A stretch of DNA of 64,000 bases, from positions 1-64,000 of the IMG/VR virus record IMGVR_UViG_3300028410_000010; one strand, given 5' to 3'. A program made the position numbers and the translations under genes. How positions within the stretch are numbered: the stretch's first letter is position 1; each line of letters opens with the position of its first letter. This document shows positions 9,710 to 18,674 of this stretch, piece by piece. A model generated the notes under the pieces. It made no database searches. It was not told where the DNA came from and was given only the letters and a program-made list of their open reading frames with translations. This DNA is from a virus.

Positions 9710-10423
9710 ATGAGAATTAAACTTAAAGAGTTTAAGCAAATCGTAAGAGAGGAGATAAAAAAACTAGAAGAGTCTAGTCTAAGTGAAGCTCCTTTTGGTA
9801 GTGTCACATCTGCAGGCCCTTCTCAAAGAGGCGCGCGTCGATTTGACAATCAGTTTGACGATCCTATGGATGTTCCAGAGCCTTCAAACTTTACACCTAC
9901 TACGCTTTCACCACAAGCATCTAGAGATGCAACAAATGCTCTTAAGCAAGCATTGAGAGATCTGTCTGCGTTTAACCCTAAATGGCATAGCTTTATTTGC
10001 AGAAGTAAAGCAGGACAAGAAATGTCAGACATTGTCATAGAACTTGAAAGCACGCTTAAGTCTCTTGTCGGAGAGCTTCACGAAGGTACAAAGTTTACTG
10101 CTGATGAACTTCGTGAGACAATTATGAAAGAAGCGAAGAAGATTGGTTTGGCAGAAGCTCCTTTTGGTGGTGTCACATCTGCAGGTCCTAAGCAAAGAGG
10201 ACCTAAAGGATTTGGTGACAGAAGAGAAAGAGAACGAAACACGATTGGATACGAAAGCAACGACTCAATTGTAATGACAAAAGCTAAGAAGCTTATTTCT
10301 GATTGGCTTTACCTACACAACAGCTTTACTCCAAGAATTAGACGCTCTATGTGCCTCGGAAAAGCTGGTGACAGACTTGCACTATCACTCCAGACATTAG
10401 ACGACATGTTAGCTAAACTCTAA
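9710..10423 (+). CDS. Unknown protein made of two tandem copies of one module
   Basis: 237 residues with an obvious internal duplication. Module 1 has a helix (FKQIVREEIKKLEES), then SEAPFGSVTSAGPSQRG, then a helical domain ending SFICRSKAGQEMSDIV. Module 2 repeats this as ELRETIMKEAKKIGL, AEAPFGGVTSAGPKQRG, and SFTPRIRRSMCLGKAGDRL. The helix is of the type shared by many proteins in this window. Both junctions read L-x-E followed by A (LSE/A and LAE/A), the form of T4-type prohead protease sites (established for T4; inference here). No function known. A strong terminator follows 20 bases after the stop. Confidence 0.65.
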   Translation: MRIKLKEFKQIVREEIKKLEESSLSEAPFGSVTSAGPSQRGARRFDNQFDDPMDVPEPSNFTPTTLSPQASRDATNALKQALRDLSAFNPKWHSFICRSKAGQEMSDIVIELESTLKSLVGELHEGTKFTADELRETIMKEAKKIGLAEAPFGGVTSAGPKQRGPKGFGDRRERERNTIGYESNDSIVMTKAKKLISDWLYLHNSFTPRIRRSMCLGKAGDRLALSLQTLDDMLAKL

Positions 10424-10442
10424 ACTAAAAGCTTATTTGGTG

Positions 10443-10473
10443 AAAAGGCAGACACAATGTGTCTGCCTTTTTC
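10443..10473 (+). terminator. Rho-independent terminator after the tube operon
   Basis: GGCAGACAC and GTGTCTGCC form a perfect 9-bp stem with a 3-base loop, flanked by AAAA and a run of five T. It closes the tail tube transcript and separates it from the chaperone genes downstream. Confidence 0.85.
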
Positions 10474-10537
10474 TATTTGTGATATTTACTTCTAGTAGAC
10501 ATAGAATAGAATTTGTGTAAGTATTGAGAGGTCACAA

Positions 10538-11380
10538 TTGTCAGAAGATAGAAAGAACGAAGTTTTCGGTAGAGATCGATCCGATGGTATTACAAGGCGT
10601 GATGTAATGAAAGACGACTTCGGAATTGACGTTCCAGTTGATCTAGCACCACTACCATCAGAAGGAAGGGTTTACGGAGTAGATAGCCCACTTTATGGTA
10701 AGCATTCTGTAGAAATATCTGCAATGACTGCTGTTCAAGAAGACATCCTGACATCAAGAGCGCTAATCAAGAAGGGCACTGTTATTACAGAACTTCTTAG
10801 ATCTTGCATTTTATCGCCAGGTGTCTCTCCAGACGCGCTCTTGTCTGGAGATCGAAACGCAATAATGGTTGCACATAGAATCACAGGGTACGGGAGCGAA
10901 TACGAAGCATCAATTACATGTGGTAGTTGTGGTGAAGGTGTAGAAGCAGAGTTCGATTTGTCAGCGCTTCCTATTAAGAAACTCAAAATTGACCCTACAG
11001 AAGAAGGCAAGAATGAATTTGAGTTCAAGCTACCACGTTCAGGACACAACGTCCTATTTAAGTTCTTGACAGGTGCTGATGAAAACGATCTTCTACAAGA
11101 GGCAGATCGTAGAAGAAAAACGATGCGCTTTGCAAAAGACACATTAGTAACAGGGCGACTTAGAAGAGCAATAATCTCTGTTGGTGGTATTTCAGATCCT
11201 AACAAGATCAACATATTCATTCGAAACATGCCTGCTAGTGACAGTCGTGCTTTGAGAAAGTTCATGGAAGAAAACGAGCCTGGAATTGACATGAAGGGAT
11301 GGACGGAGTGCCCAGCATGCGGTGAACAACAGGAGGTTAACATGCCCCTTGGGGCCAAGTTTTTTTGGCCTGACTCCTGA
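10538..11380 (+). CDS. gp26-like baseplate hub / tail assembly chaperone with zinc ribbon
   Basis: 280 residues starting at TTG (10538), with SD GAGAGG 6 bases upstream. It resembles the T4_baseplate family (T4 gp26): LPSEGRVYG near the start, then ISAMTAVQEDILTSRALIKK, ITELLRSCI and HRITGYGSEYEASITC. Two CxxC pairs (CGSC near residue 129 and CPAC near residue 262) probably bind zinc. It lies between the tube and tape measure genes, the classical place of tail assembly chaperones, and its end overlaps an out-of-frame ORF across a T7 run (see the slippery site). Terminators flank this gene pair on both sides, so it appears to be an isolated transcription unit. Confidence 0.65.
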   Translation: MSEDRKNEVFGRDRSDGITRRDVMKDDFGIDVPVDLAPLPSEGRVYGVDSPLYGKHSVEISAMTAVQEDILTSRALIKKGTVITELLRSCILSPGVSPDALLSGDRNAIMVAHRITGYGSEYEASITCGSCGEGVEAEFDLSALPIKKLKIDPTEEGKNEFEFKLPRSGHNVLFKFLTGADENDLLQEADRRRKTMRFAKDTLVTGRLRRAIISVGGISDPNKINIFIRNMPASDSRALRKFMEENEPGIDMKGWTECPACGEQQEVNMPLGAKFFWPDS

Positions 11381-11642
11381 AAATAGCAGCGCGTATAGAG
11401 AGAACACACTTGAGCACTGCTTTGTATTGATGTACTATGGCGGATTCTCATACAGTGAAGCGCGAAAACTTCCGATTTCTTATCGTCTTTGGTTTATACG
11501 TAGAATCAACAAGGAATTTGCAAAATCAAATGACGAAGGGAATGGAGAGTCGAGAGGTGCTCATCACAATTCGCCTCAACTCAGGAATTTGCAGGGAAGG
11601 GACAGACAGTTTGTTCCATCTAAAATGACCAGATTCACATAA
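11322..11642 (+). CDS. Overlapping chaperone partner, possibly made by frameshift from the gp26-like gene
   Basis: An open frame that overlaps the 3' end of the gp26-like gene by 59 bases and is +1 (or -2) to it. The convincing protein part is after the overlap: ENTLEHCFVLMYYGGFSYSE and then ARKLPISYRLWFIRRINKEF, like short helical tail-chaperone domains in T4-type phages. It could be translated on its own from GTG 11322 or TTG 11349 (AGGAGG at 11331-11336), or as an extension of gp26 by frameshifting at the T7 run, giving a protein of about 367 residues. The C-terminal 45 residues are polar and probably disordered. Confidence 0.55.
   Translation: MNNRRLTCPLGPSFFGLTPENSSAYRENTLEHCFVLMYYGGFSYSEARKLPISYRLWFIRRINKEFAKSNDEGNGESRGAHHNSPQLRNLQGRDRQFVPSKMTRFT
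11360..11366 (+). promoter_or_regulatory. Candidate programmed frameshift site (T7 run)
   Basis: The gp26-like frame reads AAG TTT TTT TGG here, 12 bases before its stop. A shift of +1 or -2 on the seven T continues into GGC CTG ACT CCT GAA and the downstream helical ORF. The run sits inside a GGCCAA...TTGGCC inverted repeat. Frameshifted chaperone pairs between tube and tape measure genes are established for many tailed phages (-1 in lambda, -2 in Mu); use here is inferred. Confidence 0.45.
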
Positions 11643-11668
11643 TAAAAGCTAAAAACTTTCCTAGATAT

Positions 11669-11695
11669 AACAGGGGCATTCTGTCCCTGTTTTTT
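11669..11695 (+). terminator. Rho-independent terminator after the chaperone genes
   Basis: AACAGGG and CCCTGTT form a 7-bp stem with a 9-base loop, running into six T. It lies 27 bases after the second chaperone ORF and just before the ribosome site (GGAGGTC) of the next gene. Confidence 0.75.
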
Positions 11696-11712
11696 AGTAT
11701 GGAGGTCAAGTT

Positions 11713-11964
11713 ATGTCTGATAAGTTGCAACTTTTGAATGCAGGATTTGCTGCATGGGTTTCTAGAAAGTCGACTAATGTAAAAGTCAAAGGAACAGAGA
11801 AGGAAATTGCAGTAATCGGTGAAGCACTAAGAGCTTCTCGACGCTTTAGAGATACATTGATTAAAGAAGGCGTTAAGCTAGACGAAGTCTTGGAGTGCCT
11901 TGAAGAAAAGAAATCGGCTGCAAGAAAATTTGAATCTACGCTAGGGTATCCTTGGCCGCTTTAA
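11713..11964 (+). CDS. Small helical protein upstream of the tape measure gene
   Basis: 83 residues, unrecognised. Predicted all-helical with LNAGFAAWVSRKS at the start and a lysine/glutamate-rich middle (LDEVLECLEEKKSAARKFES), ending GYPWPL. GGAGGTCAAGTT precedes the ATG. Its position between the tail chaperones and the tape measure gene suggests a tail assembly role, by context only. Confidence 0.55.
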   Translation: MSDKLQLLNAGFAAWVSRKSTNVKVKGTEKEIAVIGEALRASRRFRDTLIKEGVKLDEVLECLEEKKSAARKFESTLGYPWPL

Positions 11965-12028
11965 GTTTTGCCTTTTGAAGAGGTACATAAGTATAGACGT
12001 AAGATTTGATTTGAGGATTTGACGAAAA

Positions 12029-15000
12029 ATGGCAGACAGTATTTCCCAATTTCAGCAGTTTGCTGCACAGTTTGCTAAGCTCCAAAAAGAAATTCTGGAT
12101 ACTTTGCAGCAGCAACAGACTGTTCTACAAGGACAACTTGCAACTGCAGAGGGTATTAAAAAAGCTGTCTCTGGTGGTTCTTCTGCGACTGATTCTGCTA
12201 AAAATGCATTAGATCTTGCTAATAGCTTTCGTGAAATGGGTAAAGAGGTAGACGACACATATAATACGATTACAGATACGCTGAGATCTGCGGGCGATCA
12301 ACTCCTCAATCAAGGTGATCTAATCGGCGCGGCTTCTACATTGCTTAAGGGTATGGGAAAGTTTGTCCCGACGAGGCTTTTTACAGGATTCTTTGCTGTA
12401 GCGTCTAAGGGGTTTACCTTGATTAAAGAGTTAGGTTCTTCGTTTGTCGGGATCATGAAACAAGCAGGAAGCTCAATTTACAGAATGAGTGCTGCGATTA
12501 TATCAATCCCATTCAGTATATTCAGCAATATGATTAAACTGTCTAATGAACAGGCGAAAGCATGGAAGCACGTAACCGAGGCTTACGAGTCTTTTAGAGG
12601 AGAGCTTGGTAACCTAGAAAACGTTGCAGGAAAAGCGCTCGGAGGTGCCTTAGAAGGTGCCAGAAACGGCATGGGTATCATCTCGGGCCTTAACTTCCAC
12701 AGCGTCTTTACAGACTCAGCTGACGCAATTAATTACTTTTCTAAGCAGTTTAGCGGTATGGGATCTCTGATTGATACTTTCGGTCCTGAGATTCAGGCAT
12801 TAGGTGCCGAATTTGTTACACTGACAAAAGGTATGGGTCTTTCGGGTGAACAGACAAAATCCCTAGCAATGTTGTCAAAGTCAATGGGGAACACACTTGG
12901 TGACACATTGAATGAAGTATCTGCATATGCAACACAGATGGAAAAAGCATTCAATGTGTCAAGTAAACAGATAGCTCAAGACCTAACAAAAATGGTGTCT
13001 AATGTCAAGGACTTTGGTAATAACACCATTGAAACACTTACGACCGCTGCTATGCGAGCTAGATCACTTGGCTTAGAAGTCGAAGTGCTTGGAAAGCTGT
13101 CAGATAAATTCTTGAACTTTGAAGATGCTGCTAAAAGTGCGTCAATGCTGTCACAGTCTTTTGGTGTCAACCTTGACACTTTGCAACTCATGAACGGTGC
13201 TGCCAAAGGCGGCGGCAAAGTCTTGGATCAACTCAGAAACTCGATGTTTTCAGCTGGTCGTGACGCCTCAAAGATGTCAACAGCAGAGCTAAGACTTCTA
13301 GCATCAACGTCAGGTCTCTCAGAAGAAGAGGCACGTCTTGCGTTTTCAATGAAGAACCGTGGAAAGTCCATGGAAGATATTCGAAAGCAAGCTAAGAAAG
13401 CTGATCCTCAAGAGAGAATGAACGAGACATTGGCAATGATGGCAGATAACATTCAGAGGATTGTGCGTGTATTTGAACACGAGAGCTTCTTTGACACGTT
13501 TATCTCAGGGTTTCAGAATGGAATCAAAGTATCAGGTCCATTCATGACAATGCTAAGCAATCTACACAAATCGCTTGATCTTGTTCACTTTGCTGGAATG
13601 ACAATTGGAAAAACATTCATGCGAGCTTTCCCTGGAGTTGAAAAGTTTGCAGAAGGATTCAATCAATTGTTTGATCCGGCGAAATATGAAAAGTTTAAGG
13701 CGTCTATTGAAGCAGTTTTCACTACTCTGTTTTTTGGTCTCGGCAGCGGTGCCAACTTTGATGAAGTTGCTAATGGCTTCTGGACGGGACTTAAAACATC
13801 GTTTGGTATATTAGACAAGAAAGTAAACAAGAAGGGTGAGCTTGTAGATTTTGCTGAAGGTGAAGCTGGTCCTTACACTACAATGTATAACGCACTGATT
13901 GAGTCTGGTGATAAGGTTGTTGGATTTATTAAAAGCTCGGCGAACATAATGTTCAAAGCCTTAAAGTTCGCTTTTAATAGTTTGTACGAAAAAGCAAAAC
14001 CCGAAGTTGTTAGGTTCGTACAGAGCATACCCGACATAATTAGCAACAACTCAAAGAAAAGCTCTTCAATGATGGCATCAATGAGTAAGTTTACGTCTTC
14101 TATGTGGAACTCTTTAAAGAAGTCTATTGAAGGATTCCAAAACAACTCTGAGTTACAGCAATCTTTACGTGACACGGGATACGCAATTGTAGATTCACTA
14201 TTTAAAAGCATTATCTCATCAGGTAAAAGTGTAACTAAGATGTTAGGTGAACTCAACAGCTATCTCTTCTCTGACGAAATGATAGTCTTTATGTCTAAGA
14301 AGGCGTCAGAAGTTGGTTCAAAGATAATTACCGGTCTATTCAATGCATTCACTGCAGAAAATGAAAGCGGTGATAACTTGTTTATGACTTATCTTGAAGC
14401 TGCGCTTCTCCAAACGCTTACACTCCTTGAAACATCTGTAGGTTTGATTGCTGTCGCAGGCACATTAGCTTTGTCTCTAATGGATGGTATGAAAGACGCG
14501 TTGTTTAACAATCTGTATGATAAGGTTTTCTCTCCGGTTATACTAAAGTTTACTGAATTTGGAACAGACTTAGTGGCGGGTTTGCTTAAGGGAATGTCAG
14601 GTATGAAGAAGGGCTTCATGGCAACATTTTCAACGAGCGTAGACGGAATTAAATCATTTTTGGGTATTGCGTCGCCATCGAAGATGTTTGAAAGAGACAT
14701 CGGCCAAAACATCGGATTGGGTGTAACAAAGGGTCTGTCAAGCACTTTGATGGATGCACCGAGTATAATAAGCGGAGCAATAGACAGCGAAAGTATTATG
14801 AACTCTGTGCTAGGATCATCAGCGTCAGCAATATCAAATGTACTAGCAGACGTTAGCTCTATCAACAAATCTCTAGGTGACATCCCAGATCTCGATGTGC
14901 CTATTAACCTTGAAAAGATTGGAAAAGTTTTAGGCATCAAAGATAATAAGCTTAAGATAGAGACACCAGGAGTTAACTTGACTCTTAACTTGACTGTTAC

Positions 15001-15061
15001 ACTTGAGTCTGATAAACTAGCGTCTGTGCTTCTAGAAACTAATAAAATAATGCCGAAGTGA
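12029..15061 (+). CDS. Tail tape measure protein
   Basis: 1010 residues, the usual size and place for a tape measure, which sets tail length and is ejected with DNA. The N-terminus is coiled coil (FAKLQKEILDTLQQQQTVLQ). Residues about 95-190 are rich in hydrophobic helices (GFFAVASKGFTLIKELGSSF). Further hydrophobic stretches occur at residues 640-700 and 790-820 (LLETSVGLIAVAGTLALSLM). The C-terminus has FLGIASPSKMFERDIGQNIG followed by GVTKGLSSTL, the SPSK...G..I..G motif frequent at tape-measure ends. No lysozyme or peptidase domain is seen. Confidence 0.82.
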   Translation: MADSISQFQQFAAQFAKLQKEILDTLQQQQTVLQGQLATAEGIKKAVSGGSSATDSAKNALDLANSFREMGKEVDDTYNTITDTLRSAGDQLLNQGDLIGAASTLLKGMGKFVPTRLFTGFFAVASKGFTLIKELGSSFVGIMKQAGSSIYRMSAAIISIPFSIFSNMIKLSNEQAKAWKHVTEAYESFRGELGNLENVAGKALGGALEGARNGMGIISGLNFHSVFTDSADAINYFSKQFSGMGSLIDTFGPEIQALGAEFVTLTKGMGLSGEQTKSLAMLSKSMGNTLGDTLNEVSAYATQMEKAFNVSSKQIAQDLTKMVSNVKDFGNNTIETLTTAAMRARSLGLEVEVLGKLSDKFLNFEDAAKSASMLSQSFGVNLDTLQLMNGAAKGGGKVLDQLRNSMFSAGRDASKMSTAELRLLASTSGLSEEEARLAFSMKNRGKSMEDIRKQAKKADPQERMNETLAMMADNIQRIVRVFEHESFFDTFISGFQNGIKVSGPFMTMLSNLHKSLDLVHFAGMTIGKTFMRAFPGVEKFAEGFNQLFDPAKYEKFKASIEAVFTTLFFGLGSGANFDEVANGFWTGLKTSFGILDKKVNKKGELVDFAEGEAGPYTTMYNALIESGDKVVGFIKSSANIMFKALKFAFNSLYEKAKPEVVRFVQSIPDIISNNSKKSSSMMASMSKFTSSMWNSLKKSIEGFQNNSELQQSLRDTGYAIVDSLFKSIISSGKSVTKMLGELNSYLFSDEMIVFMSKKASEVGSKIITGLFNAFTAENESGDNLFMTYLEAALLQTLTLLETSVGLIAVAGTLALSLMDGMKDALFNNLYDKVFSPVILKFTEFGTDLVAGLLKGMSGMKKGFMATFSTSVDGIKSFLGIASPSKMFERDIGQNIGLGVTKGLSSTLMDAPSIISGAIDSESIMNSVLGSSASAISNVLADVSSINKSLGDIPDLDVPINLEKIGKVLGIKDNKLKIETPGVNLTLNLTVTLESDKLASVLLETNKIMPK

Positions 15062-15064
15062 TAC

Positions 15065-15307
15065 ATGAGCAAAAAAGTACTACTCGAAAAAGTAAAGAAT
15101 AGCAAAGCATACAAGTCAGCTTTAGAAAACGCTGACGAAAAGGATTGTCATGAAATCGAAGCGTCAGTTGCAAAGATTACTGATTTCTTCGAGGAGTTCG
15201 CAAATGGTCTATTTATGATCATGCAGGATCCAGACAAAGCAGCTGAGTTTCGGACTGGTATCATAGATACTATTAACGGTGATGATTCTACTAAGAAAGG
15301 ACAGTAA
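15065..15307 (+). CDS. Small acidic helical protein
   Basis: 80 residues starting three bases after the tape measure stop. Sequence is helical and charged (NADEKDCHEIEASVAKITDF), with LFMIMQDPDKAAEFRTGI near the C-terminus. No family recognised. Tight spacing to tape measure and baseplate genes suggests a tail-related role by context. Confidence 0.5.
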   Translation: MSKKVLLEKVKNSKAYKSALENADEKDCHEIEASVAKITDFFEEFANGLFMIMQDPDKAAEFRTGIIDTINGDDSTKKGQ

Positions 15308-15309
15308 AT

Positions 15310-18300
15310 ATGGGTAACAGAGAAGACGTCATAAATGCAAGGTTGGCACAAGAACCTAAGCAAGACGAAGAAGTTGCCTATATTGTAGACGACCAAGAAG
15401 GTGATGGGTTTAATCCAGGTGTTGATGACTTAAAACAAGTTATTAAAAAGACAATGGGTGACTACTTAAACTGTGTGACTGCTGAGGCTAAAAATGCATA
15501 CGTTATTGATGCAGGCTCATCAGAGATTAAGATGACAGATGAGGGAGGATACCCATCAGCAATTAGAACCGGTGACACAAATGATGCACTCTTTACAAAT
15601 GATCTTGCAGGTTGGGTTCATAACTTTCTAGATCGGAATTCTCCAGACTTTAAGACATCAGACTATCTTGCAAAAGGAAAGACGCCAGATAGTAGTAATA
15701 AAGAAACTGGGAACTCTTTGTTGTCAAGTATTACCGGAGAAGACACACTTGACGGCTCAATTCTTCGTACATCTGTGGATGGTGACACAGTAATTGAGAA
15801 ACAGATTTCACAAGTGCTAAGAAGTAATAGATTTAACCCAACACCTGGCGCAACACCATATGTGGATGAAGGAGAGGTGCCGTCTGTTGCAGCAATCATT
15901 AGAGACACTGTGGGTGTCTCGGAAGGCGGCGTAGAAATTTCATTTGATAAGCTTTCAAAACAAGCCCTAAGCTTAATGCTAATGGCAACAGGCGACTCAG
16001 ACGGATCAAAAGATCCAAGTAACGTTACTGGCCTAAGACCAACAGGAGTTCAGCTCGGCGTCAACCGACTTTCTCGGACAGAAATGAACGTTCGTGAAGC
16101 ATTTGCATCAAATGACGTCGAAAGAACGAGTCTACCATCAGAACTCAATGGCGGCGACCAAGATCCTGACTTCTATTCATACGGTCAGTTAAACAACCAC
16201 TTGGAACCATTCAGTGGCTTTGCACCAGTCTCAATGGTATCTCTCGCAGCAGCACAAGTTGTAGCGCTAATCACGGGATCAGAGACAGTGCTTAGAATGC
16301 TAGATCTCATTGCAAGCAATAACAACAGCGGCGTTCGACTAGAACCTGGACCATATGTGCTTGGCGAGTATGGGCGCCCTGGAGCAGACGGTATTCTCGG
16401 TGCATTAGTCGGACCTGCAGGTCTCGGCCTCATAAATACAGAGAACGACTTCTTTGAAGCTGCAAGGCGTGGCACAAACGTTTTTTTTGGGTTTGACGGG
16501 GATAATATCACTGGAGCATCAAAAAGCACTCTAATCAATATTGCGCAGTCACCAGGATACTATGCTGTACTTGGAAGGAACGTTCTAAGAAGCCTTAACA
16601 CAATCACTAATGGTTCAAGGGATGTTGGCTTTGACTCTGTATCCGAAGGTGTGCAGTCTGTAATCGGTCTTATCGACATTATTCGAAGCTCAAAGATCAT
16701 ATCATTTTACAATGTAATGGCAGGAATCGGTGACCTTGTAATAAAGCATGAGCAGCTCGGATTTAATGTGAGTGTTGGTCAAAAGAATATCGCATCGTAT
16801 GTTGATGCACTACCTGATCGACCTGTCACCAGAGTAATGAAAAATAGAAGTAAAGACGGCACGTCTAAGCTTTCACTTGCCTGGAGAGCCTCATCGGCGC
16901 CTGCAATGTATATCTTGCCTGCGAGCGTCATAGCAGCTGATACTTTACTGGGTGGTAATACGAGACTTCTTGAAGGTACTGTCGGAGATTATCAATCCGG
17001 AAAGTTTAAACTTTCTGAAGTCAACAGGATTTCAGGTGATGATGTCAGAGCGATGGAAGATGCTCTTGAGTCTGAGTACGTTCCTTTTTACTTTCATGAC
17101 TTGAGAACAAATGAGATTACATCGTTTCACGCATTTTTAGGATCGCTCACTGAAGATTATGCACCTGAATATGTTGACACAGACAGTTACGGTAGGATTG
17201 ATTCAGTTAAAACGTACAAGAAGACGAAGCGAACAATCTCGCTATCATTCCACGTAGCATCTACATCAGAAGAAGACTTTGATGCACTATGGTGGCGTGT
17301 TAACAAGCTTATCACACTCTTATATCCACAGTGGAGTCCAGGTAGAAGGCTTACAAATGATGCTACCGGAGAGTCCTTTACTCAGCCTTTCTCACAGATT
17401 CCGACAGCGTCTCCAATGATTAGGATGAGAATCGGTGACTTAATCAAATCAAACTACAGTAAGTTTAACATTGCTCGTTTGTTTGGTCTTGGAAGGCGCG
17501 GATTTAGTTCTGGACAGAATCAAAACGATTTTGAACTATCTTCTGATATTGAAATCTATGTAAATAGAGCACGTAATCTAATTAAGAGGATGTCACAAGA
17601 TCCCGATACAACTAACGGTGGGTTTGAAGTCAGTGAACAAGCAATTCTAAAAGCATCAAGAGGTCATGGCTACTTTGAAGCTGACATACCAGATGTAGCG
17701 GGATTTTTTAAGAAAAAGCAATCTCGTAGAAGAGTAAAGTTACCCGCTGATTTGCCGGTGGTGGTCATTAAGAAAGAAACTAAGAGCCTAAACTCTTCTC
17801 GACTTAACACTTCAAGTGTTTCTAGAACAGTGTATACAGTTCAATTTGCTGACGGTGGTGTCGATGGGCTAAATGGAGTTAATCAACTTGAAGTTACACA
17901 CGGCGATTTGAGAATTGATCCTGAGTATGTGATAGGAGCTTCAGAGCTTAGAGGCGAGATTCTTAATCAACTAGGGAATGCGAACTCAGATAGCGTTCAA
18001 GAAACACAGAGCTTCTTCGCTGCTGAAAATAATGTTGTTATTAAATCTTTTGAGTCTACTATGGGCCGCGGCCTTGCTGGATTTATCACCAGTATGAATT
18101 TTGATTGGTATAAACCTACGTGGGAGACAAATGGAGCTAACAGAAGAGCACCGCAATGGTGCCTCGTTACAATGAACTTTGACGTAATTCACGATATTGC
18201 TCCCGGCCTGGACGCTGATGGGTTTAACAGAGCACCTGTCTACAACGTAGGTTCTATTATGGGTCGCATCTTTGGTGATGTCTATGACTCTAAAGATCAA

Positions 18301-18378
18301 GACACACTTAATGATTTAGTTAAGAACTCACTCTTAGAGCTTACACAGTATGTTAGCAGGATTAAGGAAACTCAGTAA
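15310..18378 (+). CDS. Large baseplate-associated structural protein
   Basis: 1022 residues. The clearest region is about residues 600-680: SFHAFLGSLTEDYAPEYVD, YGRIDSVKTYKKTKRTISLS and FDALWWRVNKLITLLYPQW. I associate the pattern F-x-A-(F/Y)-I/L...GR...Y....R.I.(F/L).F..........W.K.N.L....YP with baseplate or tail-tube-end proteins of T4-like marine phages. The N-terminal 100 residues are acidic and polar. It overlaps the next gene by one base, which encodes a LysM/gp53-like protein. Baseplate is the likely location; the exact T4 equivalent is not assigned. Confidence 0.55.
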   Translation: MGNREDVINARLAQEPKQDEEVAYIVDDQEGDGFNPGVDDLKQVIKKTMGDYLNCVTAEAKNAYVIDAGSSEIKMTDEGGYPSAIRTGDTNDALFTNDLAGWVHNFLDRNSPDFKTSDYLAKGKTPDSSNKETGNSLLSSITGEDTLDGSILRTSVDGDTVIEKQISQVLRSNRFNPTPGATPYVDEGEVPSVAAIIRDTVGVSEGGVEISFDKLSKQALSLMLMATGDSDGSKDPSNVTGLRPTGVQLGVNRLSRTEMNVREAFASNDVERTSLPSELNGGDQDPDFYSYGQLNNHLEPFSGFAPVSMVSLAAAQVVALITGSETVLRMLDLIASNNNSGVRLEPGPYVLGEYGRPGADGILGALVGPAGLGLINTENDFFEAARRGTNVFFGFDGDNITGASKSTLINIAQSPGYYAVLGRNVLRSLNTITNGSRDVGFDSVSEGVQSVIGLIDIIRSSKIISFYNVMAGIGDLVIKHEQLGFNVSVGQKNIASYVDALPDRPVTRVMKNRSKDGTSKLSLAWRASSAPAMYILPASVIAADTLLGGNTRLLEGTVGDYQSGKFKLSEVNRISGDDVRAMEDALESEYVPFYFHDLRTNEITSFHAFLGSLTEDYAPEYVDTDSYGRIDSVKTYKKTKRTISLSFHVASTSEEDFDALWWRVNKLITLLYPQWSPGRRLTNDATGESFTQPFSQIPTASPMIRMRIGDLIKSNYSKFNIARLFGLGRRGFSSGQNQNDFELSSDIEIYVNRARNLIKRMSQDPDTTNGGFEVSEQAILKASRGHGYFEADIPDVAGFFKKKQSRRRVKLPADLPVVVIKKETKSLNSSRLNTSSVSRTVYTVQFADGGVDGLNGVNQLEVTHGDLRIDPEYVIGASELRGEILNQLGNANSDSVQETQSFFAAENNVVIKSFESTMGRGLAGFITSMNFDWYKPTWETNGANRRAPQWCLVTMNFDVIHDIAPGLDADGFNRAPVYNVGSIMGRIFGDVYDSKDQDTLNDLVKNSLLELTQYVSRIKETQ

Positions 18379-18674
18379 TGGCATTTAGAAGATACAATAG
18401 AGCACCAATAATAAAAGGTGGACTGCAGTATGGTACTTCACGTGCTACGTCTGCTATTTACAAAGCTGTGGAGAGAGGTCAGATTACATTTGATACTTAC
18501 ATAATGCAAGAGGGTGAAAGACTAGACACTATAGCTGGAATGAGATACAATGATTCTCGTTTGTGGTGGATCATCGCAGCCGCGTCAGGAATTGGATGGG
18601 CACCTCAAACACCTCCTGGGACTAGACTTAGGATTCCAAGACTTCTAGAAGAAGTTGCAGAGGTTGTTGGATAA
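18378..18674 (+). CDS. LysM-like baseplate wedge protein (gp53-like)
   Basis: 98 residues. The central block TFDTYIMQEGERLDTIAGMR and then YNDSRLWWIIAAASGIGWAP, PPGTRLRIP is a LysM-type fold as in T4 gp53 and tail protein X. The pattern is a start signal (EGERLDTIA), a repeated-use site (Y-x-D-x-x-LWWIIA) and a final G-x-x-LxIP. In virions this protein joins baseplate wedges or the hub. It overlaps both neighbours by one base (ATGA-like junctions), consistent with coupled synthesis of a baseplate complex. Confidence 0.7.
   Translation: MAFRRYNRAPIIKGGLQYGTSRATSAIYKAVERGQITFDTYIMQEGERLDTIAGMRYNDSRLWWIIAAASGIGWAPQTPPGTRLRIPRLLEEVAEVVG

Noticed and set aside
10735-11451. Long reverse-strand frame over the gp26-like gene
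   Set aside because: Opposite the well-supported coding strand, no ribosome site or recognisable protein; a composition shadow.
11437-11628. Third forward frame downstream of the gp26-like gene
   Set aside because: Competes with the frame containing the coherent helical block; no matching ribosome site.
14389-15114. Long reverse-strand frame over the tape measure C-terminus
   Set aside because: Serine/leucine-rich translation typical of antisense reading; all neighbours are on the plus strand.
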